The translations under genes were made by a program, and so were the position numbers. This document shows positions 33,401 through 41,991 of a DNA stretch of 64,000 nucleotides, piece after piece. Under the pieces are notes generated by a model that was given only the letters and a program-made list of their open reading frames with translations, searched no databases and had not been told where the DNA came from. Source of the DNA: Microcoleus sp. FACHB-61 (lineage in GTDB: Bacteria > Cyanobacteriota > Cyanobacteriia > Cyanobacteriales > Microcoleaceae). Position 1 is the first letter of the stretch, and every line of letters starts with the position of its first letter. The stretch covers positions 33,444-97,443 of the forward strand of contig JACJNY010000036.1 in assembly GCA_014695295.1 (NCBI GenBank), in the 5' to 3' direction.

Positions 33401-35861
33401 GACTTTGCCAACATTCCGCTGGCAATAATTCCATAGCAACCCGCAAATACCTAACTGCAGCTTCATAAGCAGCCGCCGCTTTCGCCTTGCGTCCAGCAGT
33501 TAAATTTAATTTTGCTAACTGCGTCTTTTCTGACTGTTGGTTAATCGTCTCAATTCCGACATTCAACTGATTGACGATATCAAAGATATTTTCTTCTAGC
33601 TTGTCTGGTGGAGTATTTTGTAACAGTAATTGACCGATTTTAAAATGGGTGGATTGTTTTTGATCTTCTGGAATTAGCGAATAGGCGGCTTGCTGAACGC
33701 GGTCGTGCAAAAATTTGTAACTAACCCGCGAAGTGTCTAACTTGAGATTGATTGATTCGGCTCGATTGAAAACTAAAGGAATGCGATAAGCATCGCTCAA
33801 GGGCAGAATCAACCCGGCTTGCAAAGCTGAATAAAGTTCAGTTGCTGTCGTATTAGCTGACTTTTCGCTAACAAGTGACAGCACATCCAGAGCAAATTTA
33901 TCTCCCACGCAAGCTGCTAGCTTCAACACTTCTTGCGTGGGTACGGGCAGCTTTTCAATGCGAGAAGCTACCAGTTCCACCACACTTTTATCGGTGATTC
34001 CAATGGCTTGGATTTCATCGATACTCCAATACCAGCCACTTTGACTTCCCTCACTTGTAATGTGATTAAATTCAAATTTCAAAAGAGAGTCTTGATAAAG
34101 TGCTTGGAGTAATTGGGTCAAGAAAAAAGGATTTCCGCCCGTTTTATTCCAGATTAAATCGGCTAGATTTGTTACTTTTTCTGTGCAAGCGTTAAGTGTT
34201 TCATTGACTAATTCCGTCACATTTGCTAAATCCAGCGGTTGCAACACGATATTGTTGACTCTTGTACCAGTTTTTTCAATTTCTTCTACAGTCTGAATTA
34301 AGGGGTGGGTCGGACTAACTTCATTATCTCGATAAGCACCGATTAGCAACAAATATTGCTGGTCAGGGTCAGTTATCAGTATTTGCATCAACTTTAATGT
34401 TGCTGAATCTGCCCACTGCAAATCGTCTAAAAAGATAACTAGGGGGTGTTCTTTTTGGGCAAAAACGCGAATAAATTCTTTGAATACCCGATTGAATCGA
34501 TTTTGGGATTCTACAGGGCCGAGTTCTGGGACTTCTGGCTGTTTGCCGATGATTAATTCAACTTTGGGAATTACGTCGGCAATTACTTGGCCATCTGTTC
34601 CCACTGCTGTTAAAATTTTACTGCGCCATATTTCTAATGAAAGTGCACTTTCTGTTAGCAATTGCCGCAGCAAGGAATTAAATGCTTGGATTAATGAGGC
34701 ATAAGGAATGTTGCGTTTTAATTGGTCAAATTTGCCGCTGATGAAGTAACCTTTTGACCTGGTAATTGGCTTGCTAACTTCGTTGACTACGGCTGATTTA
34801 CCGATACCTGAGTAGCCTGATACTAGCATTAATTCGCTGCTTCCGGATGGGGGCGACTTTTGTTCTAAGGCAGCTAGTTTTTCTTGTGACAAATTGTTGA
34901 CTAAGCCCCCTCTTACACGTTCAAATGCTGCTAGCAATTCCTTAACCTGATTTTCCCGACCGTACAATTTTTGGGGGATTAACAATTGGCTGAGAATATC
35001 TAAGCGTCCGGGGATGAAGTCGGCAATTTGTCCGGTGGTTTCTAACTGATGCAAAGAAATTTCTAAGTCGGCTAGCAATCCGGCCGCACTTTGATATCTA
35101 TCTTCGGCATTTTTGGCTATCAATTTCATTACTATTTCTGAAATAGCGACAGGTATTTCAGAATTGATTTTATGGGGATATATTGGTTGAACTGCGATGT
35201 GGCTGTAAACTATTTCTAAGGGGTCGTTGCTGCGGAAAGGCAATTTTCCTGTCAGCATTTCATATAATGTGATACCAAGGGAATAAAAGTCTGTGCGGTA
35301 GTCGAGGGTGCGGTTCATTCTCCCGGTTTGTTCGGGTGACATATAGGCTAATGTGCCTTCGACTGAGTTGGGATTGTTAAATTGCGGATTTTCTTTGTTG
35401 AGTTTTGTGGCAATGCCGAAGTCGGTGATTTTGACTTGTTTTGTTTGCGAGTTAATTATGATGTTGCTGGGTTTGATGTCTTTGTGGATAATGTGCTGAA
35501 AATGCAGGTATTGTAAGGCTTTGACTATTTGGATTGCAATGTTTAAATTTGCTCGCAGACTCAACGTCTCTCTTTCCAGCAGTTTTGCGAGAGATTCCCC
35601 GCCAAAGTCTTCTAAAACGATTCCTAATCGATGGTCAAATGTTTCGAGACTGATGGCTTTGACGATTTGTTCGCTGTCTAAATTTTGGCGGATTTGATAT
35701 TCGTGTTTGAGCCGGGTAATGGCTTCGAGTGTGGGATATTCGGCTTTGAGGACTTTCAGAATTGCGGCAGGCCCGTCTGTCGGTGTTTGTCCGCGATAGA
35801 TTATTGTTTCGACGCCTTCGTGCAGAGTAATATTGATTTGGTATTTGGATAATTTTAACAT
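30405..35861 (-). CDS. Giant hybrid Ser/Thr kinase - AAA - GAF - histidine kinase (HstK type)
   Basis: This is an 1818-residue cytosolic signalling protein. Order: Hanks kinase (1-270; catalytic loop HKDIKPSNIIIN, DFGIATKLN), an AAA-type ATPase (about 300-520; Walker A SGYSGIGKSAVV, Walker B region LVIFLDDLQWADS), a long helical-repeat region (about 720-1330), a GAF domain (about 1380-1530) and a histidine kinase (GNLIAGVAHEINNPLGF, DNGQGMS, GKGTGLGLSIS). This is the HstK architecture of heterocystous and related cyanobacteria, where one polypeptide carries both kinase types. The PAS/GAF gene at 36166 is upstream on the same strand. No receiver-domain gene is beside it. Confidence 0.93.
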   Translation of the reverse strand: MLKLSKYQINITLHEGVETIIYRGQTPTDGPAAILKVLKAEYPTLEAITRLKHEYQIRQNLDSEQIVKAISLETFDHRLGIVLEDFGGESLAKLLERETLSLRANLNIAIQIVKALQYLHFQHIIHKDIKPSNIIINSQTKQVKITDFGIATKLNKENPQFNNPNSVEGTLAYMSPEQTGRMNRTLDYRTDFYSLGITLYEMLTGKLPFRSNDPLEIVYSHIAVQPIYPHKINSEIPVAISEIVMKLIAKNAEDRYQSAAGLLADLEISLHQLETTGQIADFIPGRLDILSQLLIPQKLYGRENQVKELLAAFERVRGGLVNNLSQEKLAALEQKSPPSGSSELMLVSGYSGIGKSAVVNEVSKPITRSKGYFISGKFDQLKRNIPYASLIQAFNSLLRQLLTESALSLEIWRSKILTAVGTDGQVIADVIPKVELIIGKQPEVPELGPVESQNRFNRVFKEFIRVFAQKEHPLVIFLDDLQWADSATLKLMQILITDPDQQYLLLIGAYRDNEVSPTHPLIQTVEEIEKTGTRVNNIVLQPLDLANVTELVNETLNACTEKVTNLADLIWNKTGGNPFFLTQLLQALYQDSLLKFEFNHITSEGSQSGWYWSIDEIQAIGITDKSVVELVASRIEKLPVPTQEVLKLAACVGDKFALDVLSLVSEKSANTTATELYSALQAGLILPLSDAYRIPLVFNRAESINLKLDTSRVSYKFLHDRVQQAAYSLIPEDQKQSTHFKIGQLLLQNTPPDKLEENIFDIVNQLNVGIETINQQSEKTQLAKLNLTAGRKAKAAAAYEAAVRYLRVAMELLPAECWQSQYDLTLAIYESTAECEYLNINYEDSKKLVDVVLQKAKTLLEKVNVYELQIQSYNAQNRLVEALNTGLEVLKLLGISFPENPNALNIVAGLINTKLSLGLKRIEDLANLPEMTDPDKQAAMRILSGIFSTAVQAKPRLVPLLAFKMVKLCIKYGNSPDASMAYVFYGIVMYKVGDISLAYQFGQLAIRMLDKCPSRSIKSRVYTPFASLISHWKADLKSGLGYLKEGFQTGMEAGELEYAGYSISEYCFKKLSIGEPLGLVDQETGKYMKLMQQSQLEVAVQYISIGRQTALNLRGQAVEPCHLVGERFNEVEMLPLLIEAKSFVLVNFVYNAKTLLNFIFRNYAEALENSRLFEKYEESVAGFYVVALNNFYSSLSIIALYPATGKGEQKQYLEKVLQNQKKMKKWAVHAPMNYQHKYDLVAAETARVLGQNTEAMELYDRAIEGAAKNGYIQEESLAYELAGEFYQALGKEIVSQAYLTKAYYGYIHWGATAKVKHLESTHPFLAAQTRTIQTPALDVTRTATENTTSSSLGDFLDLATFIKSAQAINGEIVLEKLLTRLIKIILENAAAQKVVLLLLKDDILCIEATGTFGEDQVTLLPSIPVENRQDVPLSVINFVHRSQKHLVLDNATVAEAFKVDGYIRKYQPKSILCLPMIYQSQRRGIIYLENALTVGAFTAERVEVFKVLISQVAIAVENAGLYAREKEKSQQLEKSFNELQQAQLQLIQNEKMSALGNLIAGVAHEINNPLGFIAGNLDAAAEASLDLIDCLQLYQEKFPNPGDELEDKASEIDLEYLIEDLPKMLLSMKSGTERIRNISTSLRTFSRADTANKVSANIHEGIDSTLMILQYRLKATDTRPAIKIIKEYGDIPPVKCYFGQLNQVFMNLLANAIECFDESNLGRTYAEIEALPNTIAIITHLSEDNNSVVIKIQDNGQGMSSEVKSKIFNHLFTTKGVGKGTGLGLSISRQIVEETHGGKLSCESVLGEGTEFAIALPL

Positions 35862-36082
35862 AACTTGACTTATAAATTACAGGATCTAATTTTCATTAGA
35901 TTAACACTACTTTATCTTGAATTTGTGTGATTTAGATCGTGTACTTTTCGCTCCAAAATCACACTCGAACATACACTAAGTGACAACGCGGCAGTGTTTG
36001 CGGGTGTCAACAAAAATCTTAAATGTAATATCGGTCTTGTGTGTGAGTCCAGAATGATTTCGCTCCACCCTTTTTAAGGGGG

Positions 36083-36146
36083 GATGGGAGCGATCGCACT
36101 CCGCCTTAAATAGGAGGAGATGGGAGCGATCGCACTCCGCCTTAAA
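36083..36146 (+). repeat. Two direct copies of a HIP1-containing 28 bp unit
   Basis: GATGGGAGCGATCGCACTCC followed by GCCTTAAA occurs at 36083-36110 and 36119-36146. The gap 35862-36165 otherwise shows no gene. Confidence 0.75.
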
Positions 36147-36165
36147 CAGGCAATTGAGCGGGTTC

Positions 36166-38553
36166 TCAATCGGTAACGACCGTAACTTCACAGATAGTAG
36201 AAAGTGATTCTGGCTCTGGCAAAATACGCACGCGGGCGAATTTTAAACCGCTGACTCCTTGCAGTGATTCTACCATGCCCGTCTGAACTTTTGGTTCTAC
36301 CCAACCTTCGCGAGACAAGTAGCGCAAGTATTGTTGGTACTCTTCCCATTCGTCTTCGGTTGAATAAACTACCGTTAACATTCCTGGCTGGGTAATCCGC
36401 TCTTGTGCGTCTTTGTCAACGGCTTTTTCGATCCGCTTTTTCACGAGTTCGTAGCGGATGTCGCGAGTGCCTTTTACGTCAAACATTTTTTCGGTGTTTT
36501 CGTTGTGAAAAATGTCGATCGTGGTATTCTGCACTAAGACTAAATGTGCGAGTTCCACGTTAATTTGAGACTCGGCTTGCAGGCGAAAAACTGTGCGACC
36601 GCAGTCGCAAATTGCTCGCAGTTGTTCGTACCGCAAACTGTGCAGGTGAAACTGGCTAAATTTGGGGTCGATCGATTTTCCTACATAAATCATGTGATCG
36701 AGCCCGTCGGTGCATTCGATGTCGCAGTAGTGGGGAAGAATTTGCTGCATTTTTTCCTGCCAGCGGGCCCAAGTTTCTTGGAGTTTGGTGCCGATTAGGT
36801 TCAGCATTTGGTCGTAGCGGGTGCGATCGCTGTAAACGCAGTTGTGTTCGTTTTCACAGGCTGCTTGGTAAGCTTCAACGGCTGCCTGAACCCTGGGGTC
36901 GCACTGCACAAAATAGTCAAAATATACTTCTAAATGCTCGTTTAAATACTTGGCTGCTCGCACCTCCATATCGACTGTTACTTTTTGTTTTAAACGCTGG
37001 ATGTAGTCGAGCAAGTCGAGCCGCAGTTGCTCGCCCAGGTGGGTAGTTTGTGTTTGACAAACGGCATCAGCTATGACTAAAGCTAAGCGGAATTGTTCGA
37101 GCAAATCAGTTTGAATGGCTCGGTTTCTTTCGTCGCTAGAACCGCGAATGTCCGAAATTCCGTACAGCGGATGAACGTCAGCAAATACGATTGTTTCTGG
37201 GGGCAGTCCCCAACTTCGCCTTTCTGCTTCTTGAGCGAACCGCCACTCGACTGCGGGGTGGATGTTGTGAATGTGGGTAAACCGCTCCTGGATGGCTTGC
37301 CGCAGGGCTGCAATGAAGGCGGGAATGAGTTCTTGGGCGTGTTGAGCGTCAATGCCGTTGAAGTGGTTGGGCCGATCGCACAACACCCCCACGACGCCCA
37401 AAATCCGCTGCCCGCACCCCTCGCGGCTGACAGATTTGACTACCAGCGGCACCAGCAGCATCGATCGAGTTCCCATTCTCCGCAAAGTTCGATCGCACTC
37501 GGTTTCGCACTCCCTACGCAAGTCTGGCACGTTCCAAACTTGATTTGCTGCTGTGGCCTTCAACAAGTGAGAAGCTTCTAGGGAGTGCATTGAATAAAGA
37601 ATCGGCTGCAAATGTTGGCCGTCTTTTGCAACTAATAGCTGTACCTGTTCGCCGTCGAGGCGCAGCAGCAAAGTGCCGTCAGCATTGAAGAGCGATCGCA
37701 AACACCGATCGATTCTCTCAAATTTATCTGGCCGCAGCATCGAATCTCGATCGATCAATAACTGAGTCAGACGGCGAATTTGCTCCTGCAGGGTGACATC
37801 AAAACCTTCTAGCAGCAGCAAACCTTCTACGCGGTAATTATCCAACTGCAATCGATCGGCTAAATTTTCCAGTTGATTCGGCTGCATCAACCAAGCTTCC
37901 CGTTCCGCAACAGGCATTAATTTTAAAGGAACATCCGCAAATTCATCTATTTTTGAGTCAATCCGAGTAATTTTTAACTGTTCCGAACCGAGCCAAAATT
38001 CAATAAATCTGGGTTCTGGGTGTTTGGGGTTTTTTACACTCGCCGTCACAGGTTCGTCTAGCACCCGCAAACCGTCGATGTCAATTTGATAATATTGCTT
38101 AAATACCCAGTGCAAAAGATGGCGGCGGTACAATTGTTCTGCTGTTTTGCCGCCCCAATCCTCGAACAGTTCCAGCAGAGTGAGGTGGGTTTCTGCAAAC
38201 CAACCGTTGGTAGATTGAGTTGCCAAAGACGTTTCCTCCCAACCGGCCAAGCGACAAAATGCCGCGTTAGCATAACGCAGGGCAAAAGTTCCCGGTTCCA
38301 CTACTGCGATTAAAACGCGGCGATCGCCGAGAAATTGAAACAGTCGCTTTAAATCTTGTTTCCACGTTTTCAAGCCTTCAATTTCAGCAGATTGACTGGG
38401 TACTTGGACCGCCAAAGCTTCCAGTAGCTGTTCTATACTTGGTTCGCTCGGCAGATTGTTACTGTCTTGCTCTGTTGGGACTATATCTGTCGCTGGCAGT
38501 GATTTTACGGAGTTGTTGTTGTTTTGATGGGAAGACGATTTAGGAGTAGACAT
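36166..38553 (-). CDS. PAS/GAF-domain cytosolic protein of unknown output
   Basis: The 795-residue protein has a PAS-like segment at about 75-135 (VLIAVVEPGTFALRYANAAF) and a GAF domain at about 280-430 (RLTQLLIDRDSMLR, TRSMLLVPLVV, ILGVVGVLCDRP). A large C-terminal half (430-795) contains ETIVFADVHPLYGISDIRGS and a Cys-rich stretch (HYCDIECTDG, CDCGRTVFRL). No kinase, cyclase or DNA-binding motif is visible. Similar GAF proteins with the same DVxPLYGxxDIRGSS motif exist in other bacteria, I believe, without known function. It sits 304 bases upstream of the giant kinase, on the same strand, and may work with it. Confidence 0.75.
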   Translation of the reverse strand: MSTPKSSSHQNNNNSVKSLPATDIVPTEQDSNNLPSEPSIEQLLEALAVQVPSQSAEIEGLKTWKQDLKRLFQFLGDRRVLIAVVEPGTFALRYANAAFCRLAGWEETSLATQSTNGWFAETHLTLLELFEDWGGKTAEQLYRRHLLHWVFKQYYQIDIDGLRVLDEPVTASVKNPKHPEPRFIEFWLGSEQLKITRIDSKIDEFADVPLKLMPVAEREAWLMQPNQLENLADRLQLDNYRVEGLLLLEGFDVTLQEQIRRLTQLLIDRDSMLRPDKFERIDRCLRSLFNADGTLLLRLDGEQVQLLVAKDGQHLQPILYSMHSLEASHLLKATAANQVWNVPDLRRECETECDRTLRRMGTRSMLLVPLVVKSVSREGCGQRILGVVGVLCDRPNHFNGIDAQHAQELIPAFIAALRQAIQERFTHIHNIHPAVEWRFAQEAERRSWGLPPETIVFADVHPLYGISDIRGSSDERNRAIQTDLLEQFRLALVIADAVCQTQTTHLGEQLRLDLLDYIQRLKQKVTVDMEVRAAKYLNEHLEVYFDYFVQCDPRVQAAVEAYQAACENEHNCVYSDRTRYDQMLNLIGTKLQETWARWQEKMQQILPHYCDIECTDGLDHMIYVGKSIDPKFSQFHLHSLRYEQLRAICDCGRTVFRLQAESQINVELAHLVLVQNTTIDIFHNENTEKMFDVKGTRDIRYELVKKRIEKAVDKDAQERITQPGMLTVVYSTEDEWEEYQQYLRYLSREGWVEPKVQTGMVESLQGVSGLKFARVRILPEPESLSTICEVTVVTD

Positions 38554-38880
38554 GAGTAAAACACCTGAAAGCAGTGGATTTTGCCAAAGAATATCAGCGA
38601 TCGGCGATTATGGCTTTGTAAAGAACTTAGATCCTGTTTGTAAAGTTTGTGTGTGGGTATCGGAAGCTGGGTTTTTTCTCGGACGATGGGCCCAGGGACT
38701 TTTACTTTTATTCACAAACAACCTCTCAGTCTCGGCGTTATAGGTGATATTAACGTGTTTACCGCCTGGGGGGTAACGCCCATTATAAGCGGTAGACAGT
38801 AGCGGATAGTGTCAGCAAGTAATGCTATTTGACTCTGAGGCGAGATATATAGCAAATTTGGGTTGAATGAGGCACAGCCC

Positions 38881-38922
38881 TGGTAATTGGTAATTGGTAA
38901 TTGGTAATTGGTAATTGGTAAT
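38881..38922 (+). repeat. TGGTAAT heptamer repeat, six copies
   Basis: Six perfect head-to-tail TGGTAAT units occur in the gap 38554-39060, a classical cyanobacterial short tandem repeat. No gene is seen in the rest of this gap; the RTX gene's promoter is probably in 38940-39050. Confidence 0.9.
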
Positions 38923-39060
38923 TAGCAATAGGCAAGCAGGTTGCTTGTCACTAAATTAGCAAATAAAGTGCCGACATAAATTTCAATATTACTTGCTATT
39001 TGGCAAGGCAAGAATTAACATATATAATACAGCTAACAGGATTTTTGAAAGGACATAGTT

Positions 39061-39843
39061 ATGGCTTTAACGGTTAACAATCTCATTGGCGATGTGAATG
39101 GATTTCCTGTATTTGCTGGGGGCGGGCCACGTCTTTTGGCATTCGCTACACCCGATGAGATTGACTTACAGGACGGAAGTTTGTCGTCTTTTCCCTGGGG
39201 AGTTTGGGGACTCGACGGCAACGATACTATAGGAGGTTCGTTGGATTCCAACGAACGGCTGTTAGGTAATAATGGCAATGATGTGATCGGCGGGGGCGGC
39301 GGGAACGACATCATTTACGGTGGCAAAGATGCCGATCGAGTGGACGGAAATGAAGGCAACGACGTAGTTAGGGGCGATGCCGGAAACGACATTATTTTTG
39401 GAGGATTCGGCAGCGATATCCTGCGGGGAGGGCAAGGAGACGACGATTTAGAGGGCAATGACGGCAACGATTTCTTAGCGGGCGATCGGGGAGTTGACGT
39501 GCTCACGGGAGGCCCCGGTGGTGACATATTTGTGCTCAGAAGCAACGATGAAGCATTTGGTATAAATGGAGCCGATGTCGTTACCGATTTTAACTTTGAC
39601 GAGGGCGATCGCATCGGTTTGACGGACGGTTTAACAGAACTAAATCTTTTCTTTGAAGACGACAATTTGATTGCTTACGATAACGACGGAATTATCAACG
39701 ACATGGTGATTAACAACATAATTACCGGACAGATTGTGGGGGTAGTTTTAAATACCAACAGCTTTGAACTTACTGGTGCATTTGAACAAGCGAGTCCGTT
39801 TGCATTGGCAGTTAACGGTTCTCAATTCCAGTTTTTAGCTTAG
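39061..39843 (+). CDS. RTX (haemolysin-type) calcium-binding repeat protein
   Basis: The 260-residue protein carries an array of about nine GGxGxDxxx nonapeptides at residues 70-155 (NGNDVIGGGGGNDIIYGG, GNEGNDVVRGDAGNDIIFGG), which form a calcium-filled parallel beta-roll. A common tail follows (GGDIFVLRSNDEA, VVTDFNFDEGDRIGL). There is no N-terminal signal peptide, as expected for type I secretion, which reads a C-terminal signal. No transporter gene is adjacent. It is probably a secreted surface or sheath-associated protein; no catalytic domain is seen. Confidence 0.9.
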   Translation: MALTVNNLIGDVNGFPVFAGGGPRLLAFATPDEIDLQDGSLSSFPWGVWGLDGNDTIGGSLDSNERLLGNNGNDVIGGGGGNDIIYGGKDADRVDGNEGNDVVRGDAGNDIIFGGFGSDILRGGQGDDDLEGNDGNDFLAGDRGVDVLTGGPGGDIFVLRSNDEAFGINGADVVTDFNFDEGDRIGLTDGLTELNLFFEDDNLIAYDNDGIINDMVINNIITGQIVGVVLNTNSFELTGAFEQASPFALAVNGSQFQFLA

Positions 39844-40135
39844 TTATTTGTAGGGAATTAGACGGGCGATCGGGCTAGTTCCGGGTAGGGGACACGGCAC
39901 TGCCGTGTCCCTACAGATAGCGGGCAATCTATCTATACGCAACCGTACTTTGCAGAATTGATATTAAAACATTTATCCCTTCAGAGATTTTTTAGGCTCA
40001 TCATTCCTCAAAGCCGTCGAATCCTTGAGACGGAGGTTATTAATCTAAAAAGTCCAAAAGGGCGATCGCACCCTCTTCCAACTCCAACCGGCGATCGCAG
40101 AATACGTAAAAAATCACATCTTATAGCAGCAGTTT

Positions 40136-40262
40136 TAGCAACAGGCAAGATGCCTGTTCGACAATAGATGAATTTTGTGGCAACAGTTTTAGCAACAGGC
40201 AAGATGCCTGTTCCACAACACATGAATAATTTGCTTGTGGGGTGGGCTTTTAGCCCGCCCTG
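40136..40262 (+). repeat. Tandem hairpin repeat related to the MITE core
   Basis: GTTTTAGCAACAGGCAAGATGCCTGTT occurs twice, near 40131-40157 and 40187-40213 (the hairpin part GCAACAGGCAAGATGCCTGTT is what recurs), followed by a GGGTGGGCTTTTAGCCCGCCC hairpin near 40242-40262. The remaining gap 39844-40351 also has a GGGGACACGGCACTGCCGTGTCCCTAC palindrome near 39889-39914. No gene is seen. Confidence 0.7.
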
Positions 40263-40351
40263 AAAGGATTATTCAAAAATTAGCAAAACATTAATCCAAA
40301 CAGCCCCATTTAGCCTTAAAATTAAAAAGACTGACTAGCCAACAATGCCCT

Positions 40352-41800
40352 ATGTTTGAAGCCCTTGCCGATCGACTCGAATCCACCTGGAAAAAACTGC
40401 GCGGACAAAATAAAATCTCCGAGTCCAACATCCAAGACGCGCTCAAAGAAGTCCGCCGCGCCCTCCTGGAAGCCGATGTCAACCTCCAAGTCGTCAAAAA
40501 CTTCATCGGAGAGGTAGCAGCCAAAGCACAAGGAGCAGAAGTAGTCTCAGGCGTCCGTCCCGACCAACAATTCATTAAAATAGTCCACGACGAACTCGTG
40601 CGCGTCATGGGGGAAACCAACGTACCCCTCGCCACCGCCGAATCCGGGCCCACAGTGATCCTGATGGCCGGTTTGCAAGGAACCGGGAAAACCACAGCTA
40701 CCGCCAAACTAGCGCTGCACCTCCGCAAACAAAATCGTACCGCACTGCTAGTCGCAACCGACATTTATCGACCAGCCGCGATCGACCAATTGCTCACACT
40801 CGGCAAACAAATCGACGTACCGGTATTTGAATTAGGCAAAGACATTGACCCCGTAGAAATTGCCCGCCAAGGCATCGAGCACGGCAAACAAATTGGCATT
40901 GATACCATCATCGTCGATACAGCAGGCCGCCTGCAAATCGACCAAGACATGATGGCAGAATTGGCGCGCATCAAACAAACAGTACAACCCCACGAAACGC
41001 TGTTAGTTGTTGATGCCATGACCGGCCAAGAAGCAGCAAATTTAACCCGCACCTTTCACGAACAAATCGGCATTACCGGCGCAATCTTAACCAAATTAGA
41101 TGGGGACAGCCGCGGCGGTGCAGCCTTGTCAGTGCGGCAAATATCCGGCGCGCCGATTAAATTTGTCGGAGTCGGCGAAAAAGTGGAAGCCTTGCAACCA
41201 TTTTATCCCGATCGCATGGCATCGAGAATACTCGGCATGGGCGATGTCTTGACGCTAGTAGAAAAAGCGCAAGAAGAATTCGACATCGCCGACGCCGAAA
41301 AAATGCAAGAGAAAATGCTCACGGCAAAGTTTGACTTTACCGACTTTCTCAAGCAAACCAGACTGTTAAAAAATATGGGTTCCCTCGGCGGCATCATGAA
41401 AATGATTCCCGGGATGAACAAACTCTCAGACGAACAAATGCGGCAGGGAGAAGTGCAGCTCAAACGCACCGAAGCGATGATTAATTCCATGACAGTGGAA
41501 GAACGCCGCAACCCCGAACTTTTAGCAAGTTCCCCATCCCGCCGCCGCCGCATCGGCAAAGGCGCCGGCTACGCTGAAAACGACGTAACCAAGCTGGTGA
41601 GCGACTTCCAGAAAATGCGCACCATGATGCAGCAAATGAGTCAAGGCAACTTTGCCGGCATGGGAGGAATGCCGGGAATGCCGGGAATGCCGGGAATGGG
41701 CGGCCCCGGAATGCAGCCCGGTTCCCGCGGCTATATGGGTGCCCAACAGAAGAAGAAAAAGAAAAAAGATAAGCCTAAAAAAGGTTTCGGACAGTTGTAG
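40352..41800 (+). CDS. ffh: Signal recognition particle protein Ffh (SRP54)
   Basis: This is the GTPase that binds signal sequences of nascent membrane proteins and docks with FtsY. The 482-residue protein has the N domain (1-90), the G domain with GLQGTGKTTATAKLA (G1), DIYRPAAIDQL, DTAGR and TKLDGD, and a Met-rich M domain from about 330. The C-terminus is unusual: a GMGGMPGMPGMPGMGGPGM run near 435-455 and a poly-Lys tail (KKKKKKDKPKKGFGQL). The Gly-Met run may add signal-peptide or RNA contacts. It is a single gene. Confidence 0.97.
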   Translation: MFEALADRLESTWKKLRGQNKISESNIQDALKEVRRALLEADVNLQVVKNFIGEVAAKAQGAEVVSGVRPDQQFIKIVHDELVRVMGETNVPLATAESGPTVILMAGLQGTGKTTATAKLALHLRKQNRTALLVATDIYRPAAIDQLLTLGKQIDVPVFELGKDIDPVEIARQGIEHGKQIGIDTIIVDTAGRLQIDQDMMAELARIKQTVQPHETLLVVDAMTGQEAANLTRTFHEQIGITGAILTKLDGDSRGGAALSVRQISGAPIKFVGVGEKVEALQPFYPDRMASRILGMGDVLTLVEKAQEEFDIADAEKMQEKMLTAKFDFTDFLKQTRLLKNMGSLGGIMKMIPGMNKLSDEQMRQGEVQLKRTEAMINSMTVEERRNPELLASSPSRRRRIGKGAGYAENDVTKLVSDFQKMRTMMQQMSQGNFAGMGGMPGMPGMPGMGGPGMQPGSRGYMGAQQKKKKKKDKPKKGFGQL

Positions 41801-41822
41801 TAGAAGGAAGAAGTAGATACCG

Positions 41823-41915
41823 TAGGGTGCGTCGCTATCAGCAATCTACAAATAAAGTCAAACATCTCGCAGCGACGCACCATCCCAAATACCGTAGGGT
41901 GTGTCCCTATCAACA
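41823..41915 (+). repeat. Paired CCGTAGGGTG(C/T)GTC...CTATCA repeat
   Basis: Two direct copies of TACCGTAGGGTGCGTCGCTA/TACCGTAGGGTGTGTCCCTA followed by TCA(G/A)CAATCTA lie between ffh and the Uma2 gene, with AGCGACGCAC in between pairing to the first copy. Confidence 0.65.
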
Positions 41916-41991
41916 ATCTATCTTCTTCCTGATGCTTCCTCCGTGTCATAAACATCTTCGCGGTTCAATAATCAACTCTAAAAACAGGCTT

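Noticed and set aside
38881..38922. Regular repeat considered as a CRISPR array
   Set aside because: Units of 7 bp have no spacers, and no cas gene is present.
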